From positions 3,744,001-3,808,000 of the forward strand of contig NZ_CP031153.1 in assembly GCF_003352465.1 (NCBI RefSeq): a stretch of 64,000 nucleotides of DNA, given 5' to 3'. The DNA comes from Kordia sp. SMS9 (GTDB lineage: Bacteria; Bacteroidota; Bacteroidia; Flavobacteriales; Flavobacteriaceae). Made by a program: the position numbers and the translations under genes. Each line of letters opens with the position of its first letter. Position 1 is the first letter of the stretch. Shown here in pieces: positions 53,543 to 61,692 of the stretch. The notes beneath the pieces were generated by a model. The model did not search any database. It worked only from the letters and a program-made list of their open reading frames with translations, and had not been told where the DNA came from.

Positions 53543-54691
53543 ATGAACGCAACTACACTATTAAGTCATTTGGTAAGTTTTCCCGTATTTGGCGGTGAAA
53601 GTAATTTGAGTATCATTCATTGGATTCAAGAATATATTGAATCTCTAGGAATCAAAACCACGCTGGTTCCAAACGAAGAAAACACAAAAGCTTCTTTGCA
53701 TTGTAGAATTGGTCCCGCAGTTGATGGTGGCGTCATTCTTTCTGGTCATACCGATGTAGTTCCTGTAAAAGGACAAATTTGGGATACAGATCCGTTTGTG
53801 CTAACTGAAAAAGAAGGAAAGCTATATGCTCGTGGAAGCTGTGATATGAAAGGTTTTGTTGCCTGTTGTTTAGCAGTTTTACCCGACATGATACAAGCAG
53901 ATTTACAAAAACCAATCTATTTTGCGTTTAGTTACGATGAAGAAATAGGTTGTTTGGCTGCGCCCGATTTAATCAAACATATCCAAAAAACATATCTAGA
54001 AATACCCAAATATGCCATTATCGGCGAACCTTCCATGCTAGAACCTGTCATTGGAAAAAAAGGTGTGTGTTATGTAAAAACGGAAGTCAATGGTTCTGCG
54101 GGACATAGTAGCGGAATTCACAAAGAAATAAGTGCCATTCATGAAAGTACACGCTTGATTGTATGGTTGGAAAATAAAATGAAACTGATAGCGAAAACTT
54201 CCGTAGATGATCGTTTTGATCCGCCACATTCTACCATTCATGTGGGACAAATTCAAGGTGGAGTTGCCACGAATATTGTAGCAGATTATTGTAGTTTTGA
54301 ATGGGATATCCGCGTGATTCCAAAAGATGACATTCACCAAGTATTTCAAGAGTATTATGACTTTTGTGCGGAACGTGAAGCAGCAGTTCAAAAAAAGTTT
54401 CCAGATTTTAAAATCACCAATACCTTAATACATCCGCCAGTTCCAGCTTTAGATACCAAAGAAACGGATAGCATTGTTGGTTTAGTTCAAAAACTGACCG
54501 AAAATTATACTTGGAAAACCGTTGCGTATGCTGCAGAAGCGGGACAGTTTCATGAAGCTGGATATGAAAGTATTATCTGCGGACCAGGAAGTATCGATCA
54601 GGCACATCGTGCCAATGAATTTGTCACAGAAGAACAATTAGATCGCTGTGTGGAAATACTCGGAAAATTAATTGCAGAATTTAGCAATTAA
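53543..54691 (+). CDS. M20-family deacetylase, ArgE-like (acetylornithine or N-acyl amino acid deacetylase)
   Basis: A 382-aa metallo-hydrolase starting at ATG 53543 (MNATTLLSHLVSFPV). The upstream in-frame stretch lies inside the carrier gene and is rejected. Zinc and catalytic residues: His69 and Asp71 in SGHTDVVPV, Asp101 in GSCDMKG, Glu133-Glu134 in YDEEIGC, and the late His in AGQFHEAGY. It matches the acetylornithine deacetylase branch best. The name argE is not assigned because the 2-nt linkage with a transporter suggests catabolic use of an imported substrate rather than arginine biosynthesis. Confidence 0.87.
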   Translation: MNATTLLSHLVSFPVFGGESNLSIIHWIQEYIESLGIKTTLVPNEENTKASLHCRIGPAVDGGVILSGHTDVVPVKGQIWDTDPFVLTEKEGKLYARGSCDMKGFVACCLAVLPDMIQADLQKPIYFAFSYDEEIGCLAAPDLIKHIQKTYLEIPKYAIIGEPSMLEPVIGKKGVCYVKTEVNGSAGHSSGIHKEISAIHESTRLIVWLENKMKLIAKTSVDDRFDPPHSTIHVGQIQGGVATNIVADYCSFEWDIRVIPKDDIHQVFQEYYDFCAEREAAVQKKFPDFKITNTLIHPPVPALDTKETDSIVGLVQKLTENYTWKTVAYAAEAGQFHEAGYESIICGPGSIDQAHRANEFVTEEQLDRCVEILGKLIAEFSN

Positions 54692-54850
54692 TATAAATTC
54701 AATTAAAAAAAACACTTTTAGTTTCTTTTAGGGGATAAAAACCTGCGTTTATTCCTAATTATGCCGCGTCCGTGGAACTTTTCTAATTTGTCACTAATTT
54801 TTTTCAGAACTTTTAAGTTTTAATTACATGAAAACTTAAAAAATAATACG

Positions 54851-55201
54851 TTGGTATTAGAAAAAGGGCAGTCTACGTTGAACTATTTACTTGTAAAAAA
54901 TCATCATATCATTAGTAAGATTGATTTTGAGGATTTGGAATACATTGAAGTGGAGAAAAACTACACGACACTTTATACTGAAGAAAAAAAATACATCATT
55001 CGACTTTCTTTGTATAAAATGAAGCAAGTACTTCAATCTGTCAATTTTGAACAAGTTCACCGAAAGTTTTTGGTGAATTTTGACAAAATGAAAGAAATCA
55101 ACCTCACAGAAAACGCTATTTATCTAAAATCGGGCACTTCGATTACGATTAGCGAGCGCTATAAAAAAAAGTTTACGAGTAATTTTGAAGTTTTTTCTTA
55201 A
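54851..55201 (+). CDS. Stand-alone LytTR DNA-binding protein (TTG start)
   Basis: A 116-aa protein that consists almost only of a LytTR DNA-binding domain (about 20-113; IDFEDLEYIEVEKNYTTLYT, then FEQVHRKFLVNFDKMKEINL). The frame begins at TTG 54851 and an upstream ATG in the same stretch runs into a stop. It has no receiver domain, so it must be controlled through its amount, a partner or a ligand. It is the first gene of the accessory stretch that ends at 60 kb and its possible regulator. Confidence 0.75.
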   Translation: MVLEKGQSTLNYLLVKNHHIISKIDFEDLEYIEVEKNYTTLYTEEKKYIIRLSLYKMKQVLQSVNFEQVHRKFLVNFDKMKEINLTENAIYLKSGTSITISERYKKKFTSNFEVFS

Positions 55202-55475
55202 TTGTTAGAAAGAATATTCATAACGATAATAAATACGTTTGACTACGAATTTAGGACGCTTATCCACTTTTAAAGAATTTACCTTCACTTTTTGCTGAAT
55301 TTAGCACCAATCAAAAACAAGATATTTCGATTAAGTAGCTACTAAAATTGTTTTTGATCATAAGTAGGAATCAGAATCCTAATATTTAATAAAACTAATA
55401 ATAAAGTTACTGTAATTTTTAGTGATAAATCTATTTTATCTAAAAAGTACAGTTCTATAAAAATAATTAGAAAAT

Positions 55476-55964
55476 ATGAGCGTACAAGTTACAAACAAAG
55501 ATCTCGTTCTTTTGGGGCATGGTAGTTATTCAGGTGGAGCAACGAACACAATGCTTCCCGAAAACATTGATCTTTATATACTGCAACCAATTGGATACAC
55601 TTTAATGACTGATGTAGCATCAGCAATGATTAATCAAGTGTTAATTAACACACTTACATTGCATCATGATAATAGTAGTGGAACCTCAACAATTGAAGCT
55701 CCTACAGCTGTGTATAGAGGAGGTAATCTCGCACCTAACTTAACATTATATGATTTAGGAAGTCTCTCTGATTGGGGAAAAAGAACCATAGGAGATAAAA
55801 CAAATGTAGTTACAGTGAGTACAGCTACGTTACTTTCTGAATTAATCAAACATGATGAAAAAATTCAAGAGGCTGTAAAACAATTAGCTAAAGGTGAAAA
55901 ACTAAAATTATACTGGTCAGCATGTGCGAATCAAGTTAGTGGAAATTATGCCAGTTTGACGTGA
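55476..55964 (+). CDS. Stv-domain-like protein of unknown function
   Basis: A 162-aa protein without signal peptide. It resembles what I remember of the putative-adhesin Stv domain: an early GHG motif (LVLLGHGSYSGG), a middle region with LYDLGSLSDWG, TATLLSELIKHDEKIQ, and a late LYWSACANQ whose Trp-Ser-Ala-Cys echoes the WxAC of that family. The GHG and Cys could be a catalytic pair, as in other hydrolase folds, but this has not been shown here. It lies upstream of the paralogue array with a separate promoter region. Confidence 0.5.
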   Translation: MSVQVTNKDLVLLGHGSYSGGATNTMLPENIDLYILQPIGYTLMTDVASAMINQVLINTLTLHHDNSSGTSTIEAPTAVYRGGNLAPNLTLYDLGSLSDWGKRTIGDKTNVVTVSTATLLSELIKHDEKIQEAVKQLAKGEKLKLYWSACANQVSGNYASLT

Positions 55965-56166
55965 TAAGGAAGTAAGGAAAATAATTTTGAGGTGATTTTT
56001 ACAAGCGTAAAATTCAATTATAAGGAAGTAAGACAGTTTTTTATATACAATCCAACTCAACAATGTAACCGAGATTTTTATCTCAATTAAATAACCAACC
56101 ATAATAGTACAGTTTGATTGATAGTGATTGTATATAAAAAAAATACAGTTTAAAAATTACAAAACA

Positions 56167-56442
56167 ATGATAGCATTTAACGTTCAAAAATTTTCGGTTA
56201 ACGATTCTGAGGAAATCATCTTTTATGGTCAACAAAATGAACTTGATTATGAAAAGTATGTGAAGTTTACGCTGTCTATTAAAGAGTATTTAGAAGATCA
56301 AGGATATGTAAATGTGTCTGCAAGAGATTTTGAAAATGGCCCCATAATACCCTCAGGAGCAATAGAAGTTTTTTGGGATGGCTATCAATGGAAAGTCGTC
56401 AAAAATACGGTGGAGCAGAACCCACTTAAAAAAACGGATTAA
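56167..56442 (+). CDS. Small protein of unknown function
   Basis: A 91-aa protein starting at ATG 56167 (MIAFNVQKFSVNDSEEIIFY); the frame is open from a TTG at 56128, but the added residues are AT-rich and unlike a protein start. It has no motif known to me; the pattern of aromatic and acidic residues (YVKFTLSIKEYLEDQGY, AIEVFWDGYQWKV) suggests a folded alpha/beta domain. It lies 46 nt upstream of the first paralogue of the array and may be its first partner. Confidence 0.6.
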   Translation: MIAFNVQKFSVNDSEEIIFYGQQNELDYEKYVKFTLSIKEYLEDQGYVNVSARDFENGPIIPSGAIEVFWDGYQWKVVKNTVEQNPLKKTD

Positions 56443-56475
56443 TAAAATTTATTAATAATGAAAAATAGAATACAG

Positions 56476-56483
56476 AAAGGAGG
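56476..56483 (+). promoter_or_regulatory. Canonical Shine-Dalgarno before paralogue A
   Basis: aaaggagg lies 5 nt before the ATG at 56489. Strong sites like this are unusual in Bacteroidota and the other genes of the array lack one. Confidence 0.8.
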
Positions 56484-56488
56484 AAATA

Positions 56489-57112
56489 ATGAGCGGTCGA
56501 GATGTAAAAATAACGTACGTCAATAATTCCTTAAATGAAGATATGCCTAAGATTTTCATTTTTACGCAGAATGTATTGCCATCCTTTGATGCTATAAGAG
56601 ACGGCGTTGCTTGGAAAGTGATCTCAGATATTGGACGAAACTCCAGAAGTACATTTCTGTATCCAGCAGAAACAACTATAAGAGCTACTTGGGAAAACGA
56701 CGAAAATCAAACGAATCAATTGATTTGTAGAGCAGGCAAGCGATATACAGTACAAAAAAACTTTACGGGTATTATGCTGATGGAAGACGGAAACGCGGTG
56801 AGTCCAAAAGATATCGAATTAGTGAACAACATTCAAGTGAAACGCGGTGTGAGTGCAGAATTGCTCAAAGGCAATAATGTTATTGTAAAAAAAAATATTG
56901 TGGCTTATGAGCAAAAGGCAAGCTTTCAATTGACACCTAAGATTTATTGGGGAATTGCTTCTGAAATTAATCTTTCGGAATCGTTGTCTTCTGCAGTATT
57001 GGATAGTGACCATTTTTTTGAACAAGACTTAGCCAATGTGAGTGCTGCAACAGTATCGCTCAACGGGAATGCTGAGGTTGGGTATAACTTTCAAATAGAA
57101 CATCAGGAATAA
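56489..57112 (+). CDS. Paralogue A of an unrecognised ~207-aa family
   Basis: A 207-aa protein (MSGRDVKITYVNNSLNEDMP) without signal peptide or membrane span. It shares with three neighbours the blocks PKIFIFTQNxxPSFD, GVAWKVISDIGR, GKRYTVQKNFTGI, KIYWGIASEI, SAVLDSDHFFEQDL and VSLNGNAEVGYNFQI. The alternation of hydrophobic residues suggests a beta sandwich. I do not recognise the family. It is preceded by an unusually strong ribosome-binding site and its stop overlaps the start of paralogue B by one base (TAATG). Confidence 0.78.
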   Translation: MSGRDVKITYVNNSLNEDMPKIFIFTQNVLPSFDAIRDGVAWKVISDIGRNSRSTFLYPAETTIRATWENDENQTNQLICRAGKRYTVQKNFTGIMLMEDGNAVSPKDIELVNNIQVKRGVSAELLKGNNVIVKKNIVAYEQKASFQLTPKIYWGIASEINLSESLSSAVLDSDHFFEQDLANVSAATVSLNGNAEVGYNFQIEHQE

Positions 57113-57741
57113 TGAAGATTCTCAAACATCAAACCCAAATTAGCTATGTAAATAACTCAGCAAATAAAAATTTGCCACAAGTATTTATTTTCGCTCAAAA
57201 TGAAACTCCTGGTTTTGATACCCTTAAAGATGGTGTCGCCTGGAAAGTTATCAAAGATATCGGTCGTGGGTCACACGCTACATTTTATTATAGTACTCAA
57301 TATAGCATTCAGGTATCTTGGGACAATAACGTAAACAGTACAGAACAAATTCCAACTAAGATTGGTGGAAAGTATCATGTAGTTAAAGACGCCACAGGTA
57401 TTGTACTAAAACCAGATGGAGAAGCATCCGATCCGTCTATTATAGAAGTGGTAAACGATATTGAGGTATTAGATGGAGTTACGGCTCAATATTGTAATAA
57501 TGGACATGTAATGCTTGAAAAAAAGCAAATTGGACATAGACAATCTGCTATTTTTAGACCTTCTCAGAAGATTTATTTCGGATTGGCTTCACAAGTATCC
57601 AAAGGAGAAAGTTTGCAGTCGGCAGTCATCAACAGCACAAATTTTTTCGAATTTGATCTTACTGGGGCAAGTTATGTGAAGATTTCTTTGAATGGAAATG
57701 CAAAATACGGATACTACTTTAAAATAGAAGGTGGCGGATAA
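57112..57741 (+). CDS. Paralogue B of an unrecognised ~207-aa family
   Basis: A 209-aa copy (MKILKHQTQISYVNNSANKN), starting inside the stop codon of paralogue A, so the two are translated together. Shared blocks are PQVFIFAQNETPGFD, GVAWKVIKDIGRGS, GKYHVVKDATGIVL, KIYFGLASQVSKGESLQSAVI, NFFEFDLTGASYVKISLNGNA and GYYFKI. It is the most diverged of the four. One difference: the Trp of the KxYWGIASE block is Phe here. Confidence 0.78.
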   Translation: MKILKHQTQISYVNNSANKNLPQVFIFAQNETPGFDTLKDGVAWKVIKDIGRGSHATFYYSTQYSIQVSWDNNVNSTEQIPTKIGGKYHVVKDATGIVLKPDGEASDPSIIEVVNDIEVLDGVTAQYCNNGHVMLEKKQIGHRQSAIFRPSQKIYFGLASQVSKGESLQSAVINSTNFFEFDLTGASYVKISLNGNAKYGYYFKIEGGG

Positions 57742-57752
57742 ATGTATGAATT

Positions 57753-58616
57753 ATGTCAAAAAATATTGAATACGAGATATCTGGGATAGACAATGTAAAT
57801 AGCATTTTGCCTGAAAATGGAAGTTGGTATTACAAATATTTAAAAAATGGGAACATAAAGATTCATGGGCGGCCTATAAATACAGATGCTTTTTCTCCAA
57901 CAATATTTGAACAAAACATCCAAAAACATGCAGGAACCATACACAAGGAAACTAATTTAATAACTAAAAAAGAAGAAAAGATGAGTACTACACCAAAAAC
58001 ACCAACTGGAGATAAAAACGAGCCAGAGGAAAAGAAATCAACAAATGAAGAAAAAACAGCAACAGAAGAAAAAACAGCAACAGAAGAAAAAACAGCTACG
58101 GAAGAGTTAAAAGCTCTTGATAAGGAAATTCAAACATTTTTAGCCAATCATAATGATGGTAATACTGCAGATTCCGTTGCAAATACTTGGACTGAAATAG
58201 CGCTAACAACAAAAAATAAGATTAAAGATAGCGCAAGTTTTTCAAAGCAATTTAAAACACATTTGATAACTAAAATTGATAAAGAAGCACATTCAAAAAT
58301 AAAATCATTAATAGAAAAAATAAAAAAGAACCAAAAGAATGTTAAGGAAGCAACTTATACACAGCCTAGTTGTAATCCGCAAGTAACAGATTCAAAAATA
58401 GTTATTAAAGAGACAGATACTACACCAGCAACATTGGTCATAACTATGGAAGAAACTATTGATGGAGTGAAAGTGAGTTCAACAAAAAAGTATAATATAT
58501 CAGCAAGTTTATTTTCTTCTGAAATTATACTGCTTGCATTATCAAATTTTACAGATGGAGAGTCTTTTCTAAATGGACTAACAGAATATAAAGAAACATT
58601 TCAGCCCAACAGTTAA
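57753..58616 (+). CDS. Acidic-repeat protein of unknown function within the paralogue array
   Basis: A 287-aa reading frame, 11 nt after paralogue B. Residues 1-76 (NGSWYYKYLKNGNIKIHGRP) look like a separate small domain. From about 77 a low-complexity Lys/Glu/Thr region follows with three tandem hexapeptides EEKTAT, then a helical coiled-coil-like part (about 115-205) and a beta tail. An in-frame ATG at 57981 (MSTTPKTPTGDKN) is preceded by agaagaaaag, so a shorter product of 211 aa is possible. I know no homologous family. Its position between paralogues suggests a shared role. Confidence 0.65.
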   Translation: MSKNIEYEISGIDNVNSILPENGSWYYKYLKNGNIKIHGRPINTDAFSPTIFEQNIQKHAGTIHKETNLITKKEEKMSTTPKTPTGDKNEPEEKKSTNEEKTATEEKTATEEKTATEELKALDKEIQTFLANHNDGNTADSVANTWTEIALTTKNKIKDSASFSKQFKTHLITKIDKEAHSKIKSLIEKIKKNQKNVKEATYTQPSCNPQVTDSKIVIKETDTTPATLVITMEETIDGVKVSSTKKYNISASLFSSEIILLALSNFTDGESFLNGLTEYKETFQPNS

Positions 58617-58655
58617 TCTTATAAAAAAATAATCATTTAAAAACCAAAAATAATT

Positions 58656-59276
58656 ATGTCAACAAACATTCAAATCAATTACACTAACAAATCAATGAAC
58701 AAAGATCTTCCAACGGTTTTTGTATTTACCAAAAATGAAACTCCAACTTTCGATGCCCTAAAAGAAGGTGTCGCATGGCGTACCATTCCAAATATTGGTA
58801 GAGGTTCTTCAAGCAGTTTTGTATTTCCTATTGTAACTATGGTAGGCGCAACTTGGAAAGGCGGAATGAACAAAACGGAAGTATTAGCATCAGATATTGG
58901 AAAACGATATACGGTAAGTAAAAATGAAACAGGTATTGTACTCGAAGGCAACGGAAATGCCTCTGATACCAAATCCATTGAAGTAAACAATGACGCAAAC
59001 ATTCAAGATGGTATTAGTGCGTCATTATACAAAGATGGCAAGTTAATGCTGACCAAAAATATTGTTGGATATGGACAAAAAGCAACGTTTGTATTAAAAC
59101 CAAAATTGTATTGGGGAATTGCTTCTGAAATCGTGGAAAGTCAGTTGTTAAATTCTGCCGTATTGAATACCGATCATTTCTTTGAACTCGATTTAGAAGG
59201 CGCTTCAGAAATCAATGTTTCTTTAAATGGAAATGCAGAAGACGGTTACACATTTAAAGTAGACAGTCAAAAATAA
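58656..59276 (+). CDS. Paralogue C of an unrecognised ~207-aa family
   Basis: A 206-aa copy (MSTNIQINYTNKSMNKDLP). Against paralogue D I count about 20 differences in 206 positions, with no gaps. Blocks: PTVFVFTKNETPTFDALKEGVAWRTIPNIGRGS (not continuous with A and B in detail), GKRYTVSKNETGIVL, KLYWGIASEI, SAVLNTDHFFELDLEG and VSLNGNAEDGYTFKV. It has no secretion signal, so a cytoplasmic or non-classically exported product is expected. It lies 39 nt after the repeat protein and 34 nt before D. Confidence 0.8.
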   Translation: MSTNIQINYTNKSMNKDLPTVFVFTKNETPTFDALKEGVAWRTIPNIGRGSSSSFVFPIVTMVGATWKGGMNKTEVLASDIGKRYTVSKNETGIVLEGNGNASDTKSIEVNNDANIQDGISASLYKDGKLMLTKNIVGYGQKATFVLKPKLYWGIASEIVESQLLNSAVLNTDHFFELDLEGASEINVSLNGNAEDGYTFKVDSQK

Positions 59277-59310
59277 TTAATCATTAAAAATACTTAAACC
59301 ATAAAACATT

Positions 59311-59931
59311 ATGTCAACAAACATTCAAATCAATTACACTAACAAATCAATGAACAAAGACCTTCCAACGGTTTTTGTATTTACCAAAAATGAAACTCCA
59401 ACATTCGACGTCTTAAAAGAAGGTGTGGCATGGCGTACCATTCCTAATATCGGAAGAGGTTCATCTAGTAGTTTCGTGTTTCCAGTAATTACCGAAGTAG
59501 GCGCAACTTGGAAAGACGGAATGAATAAAACGCAAGTATTAGCATCAAATATCGGAAAACGATATACCGTGAGTCAAGACGAAACTGGAATTGTACTTAA
59601 AGAAAACGGAAATGCTTCTGATACCAAATCCATTGATGTTAATAACGATGCAAATATTCCTGGCGGAATGAGCGCTTCTTTGTACAAAGATGGAAAACTA
59701 ATGATCACAAAAAAAATTGTTGGATATGGGCAAAAAGCTACATTCGTTTTAAAACCTAAGTTATATTGGGGAATTGCTTCTGAAATTGAAGAAAGTCAAT
59801 TGCTAAATTCTGCCGTATTGAATACCGATCATTTCTTCGAATTAGATTTAGAAGGAGCTTCTGAGGTTAATATTTCTTTAAATGGAAATGCTGAAGATGG
59901 TTATACATTCAAAGTAGACAGTCAAAAATAA
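59311..59931 (+). CDS. Paralogue D of an unrecognised ~207-aa family
   Basis: A 206-aa protein nearly identical to C, with the first 33 residues the same. Differences cluster in the middle (about residues 59-135), as if the ends were kept by selection or gene conversion. Third-position changes are many even where the protein is identical, so the duplication is not fresh and the sequence is under purifying selection. It closes the array; a large stem-loop follows 22 nt downstream. Confidence 0.8.
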   Translation: MSTNIQINYTNKSMNKDLPTVFVFTKNETPTFDVLKEGVAWRTIPNIGRGSSSSFVFPVITEVGATWKDGMNKTQVLASNIGKRYTVSQDETGIVLKENGNASDTKSIDVNNDANIPGGMSASLYKDGKLMITKKIVGYGQKATFVLKPKLYWGIASEIEESQLLNSAVLNTDHFFELDLEGASEVNISLNGNAEDGYTFKVDSQK

Positions 59932-59953
59932 AATGTAACCTAGTATTTGACTG

Positions 59954-60000
59954 GTATCAGGAACGATTTGTGATGGGGCAGTTACGATCGTTTCTGATGC
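59954..60000 (+). terminator. Stem-loop after the paralogue array
   Basis: A 14-bp stem with two G-U-compatible positions (gtatcaggaacgat at 59954-59967, atcgtttctgatgc at 59987-60000). The T-tail is weak, so it could also stabilise the mRNA. Confidence 0.6.
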
Positions 60001-60080
60001 TTATTAATAAAACTCAAAAGAATTTGTTCCGATTCCATTTCTAAATTTTCATGATTAAATTTTTTAGAGGTAACTAGCTA

Positions 60081-60242
60081 ATACCAATTTACACATAAAA
60101 TGATGTTTATAAACTCGTTCATTTGGCAGTTTAGTTCTTTGCGAATACTTTCCGTAGCTAAGGCTATGCAAACCATTCACAGCATCCTATACAGCCAAAG
60201 CAACTTCGTATCCAAAACACCATTTTAAATGTAAATTGGTAT
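60081..60242. mobile_element. MITE-like element with 28-bp imperfect terminal inverted repeats
   Basis: The left end ataccaatttaca and the right end tgtaaattggtat are perfect complements over 13 bp, and the match goes on imperfectly for about 15 bp more. The element is 162 bp, too short to code for a transposase. Its flanks show no clear long target duplication. Confidence 0.55.
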
Positions 60243-60310
60243 AAGTGTAAAAACTTAGCTAGTTTTTTTGTAATAGATGTATAATCAAATTGGTATAATC
60301 TTTTGGAAAA

Positions 60311-60348
60311 CAAAAAAATCCGTCACACAAAAGCATAACGGATTTTTC
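60311..60348 (-). terminator. Rho-independent terminator of dnaN
   Basis: The stem aaaatccgt (60315-60323) with acggatttt (60338-60346) has a T-run behind it on the minus strand, about 75 nt after the dnaN stop. Confidence 0.85.
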
Positions 60349-60421
60349 TATATAAATTATGTATGTTCTAAATATTGTTGAGTAAAAAACTAATACCGAA
60401 TACCCAAAACCTAATGCCTAA

Positions 60422-61540
60422 TTAATTATTCAACATCACTGGCATTACTAACATCGTAATATGCTCGCCTTCTTCTAAACCATCAATTGGTGTTAAAATC
60501 CCAGCGCGGTTTGGTAACGACATTTCCAAAGAAACTTCGTCAGAACCTAAGTTGTTAATCATTTCTGTTAAGAAACGCGAATTGAAGCCAATTTGCATGT
60601 CATCACCTTGGTAATCACACGTTAAACGTTCTTCTGCTTTGTTTGAGTAATCAATATCTTCCGCAGAAATATTCAATTCCGCACCAGCGATCTTTAAACG
60701 AATTTGATGCGTGGTTTTGTTCGAAAAAATACTCACACGACGCACAGAATTTAAAAATTGATTTCTATTAATTTCTAATTTATTAGGATTCTCTTTCGGA
60801 ATTACCGCTTCGTAATTGGGATACTTACCATCAATCAAACGACAAACCAACACGGTATTATCAAACGTGAATTTTGCATTGCTCTCATTATATTCAATCA
60901 AAACTTCGTCTTCGCTTCCGCCTAAAATTCCTTTCAAAAGGTTCAACGGTTTTTTTGGCATGATAAATTCTGCTACTTGTGAAGCACTCAAATCTGCACG
61001 TTGGTATTTTACCAATTTGTGCGCATCTGTTGCCACAAATGTTAAATTTTCTGGAGAAAACTGGAAAAATACACCACTCATTACAGGACGTAAATCATCG
61101 TTTCCAGAAGCAAAAATCGTTTTGCTAATTGCCGTTGCCAACACATGTCCTTCAATTGTCGTAGAACTTGGATCTTTCAACTCTACCGAAGCAGGAAATT
61201 CGTCTCCATCTGCATACGCCAACGCGTATTTACCGTGATTCGAGCTGATTTCTACCGTATTATTATCTTCCACCACAAACGTTAATGGCTGCTCTGGAAA
61301 GGTTTTTAAAGTATCTAATAATAACTTTGCAGGAACTGCAATATTTCCTGTGCTATCAGATTCTACCGTTAAAACCGACGACATGGTCGTTTCTAAATCG
61401 GAAGCAGACACTTTCAACTCGTTTTCGTTTAGTTGAAAAAGGAAATTGTCTAAAATAGGTAAGGTATTACTGTTATTAATAACGCCGCCTAAAACTTGGA
61501 GCTGTTTTAATAGATATGTACTTGATACAATAAATTTCAT
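60422..61540 (-). CDS. dnaN: DNA polymerase III subunit beta (sliding clamp)
   Basis: A 372-aa ring-forming clamp that tethers the replicative polymerase to DNA. It has the three clamp domains: MKFIVSSTYLLKQLQVLGGV at the start, FEFSPENLTFVATDAHKLV-type second domain (here FQFSPENLTFVATDAHKLV), the YPNYEAVIP hinge and the C-terminal end IDGLEEGEHITMLVMPVML that forms the peptide-binding pocket. Length is normal. In flavobacteria dnaN frequently lies next to gldG and gldF, as it does here. It is not near dnaA or an origin in this window. Confidence 0.96.
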   Translation of the reverse strand: MKFIVSSTYLLKQLQVLGGVINNSNTLPILDNFLFQLNENELKVSASDLETTMSSVLTVESDSTGNIAVPAKLLLDTLKTFPEQPLTFVVEDNNTVEISSNHGKYALAYADGDEFPASVELKDPSSTTIEGHVLATAISKTIFASGNDDLRPVMSGVFFQFSPENLTFVATDAHKLVKYQRADLSASQVAEFIMPKKPLNLLKGILGGSEDEVLIEYNESNAKFTFDNTVLVCRLIDGKYPNYEAVIPKENPNKLEINRNQFLNSVRRVSIFSNKTTHQIRLKIAGAELNISAEDIDYSNKAEERLTCDYQGDDMQIGFNSRFLTEMINNLGSDEVSLEMSLPNRAGILTPIDGLEEGEHITMLVMPVMLNN

Positions 61541-61692
61541 GTGTTTGTGTTCTATTTAGTGTTCAAAAATAATTCTTCCCACGTAATTAACATAGCTTTT
61601 TTGTGTGAAATTGATGCGAAAAGAACCACCTTGTGATATTCTTACAAATATATCTCAAATGTTGCTGTAATGAAAGGAAACTTATTAACAAC

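Larger units (their letters stand above)
59932..60421. other. 490-nt spacer with stem-loop, MITE-like element and terminator
   Basis: No gene is visible. From left to right it holds the stem-loop after the paralogue array, an element bounded by 28-bp imperfect inverted repeats, a partial copy of one end (aaattggtata near 60287) and the dnaN terminator. Confidence 0.7.
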
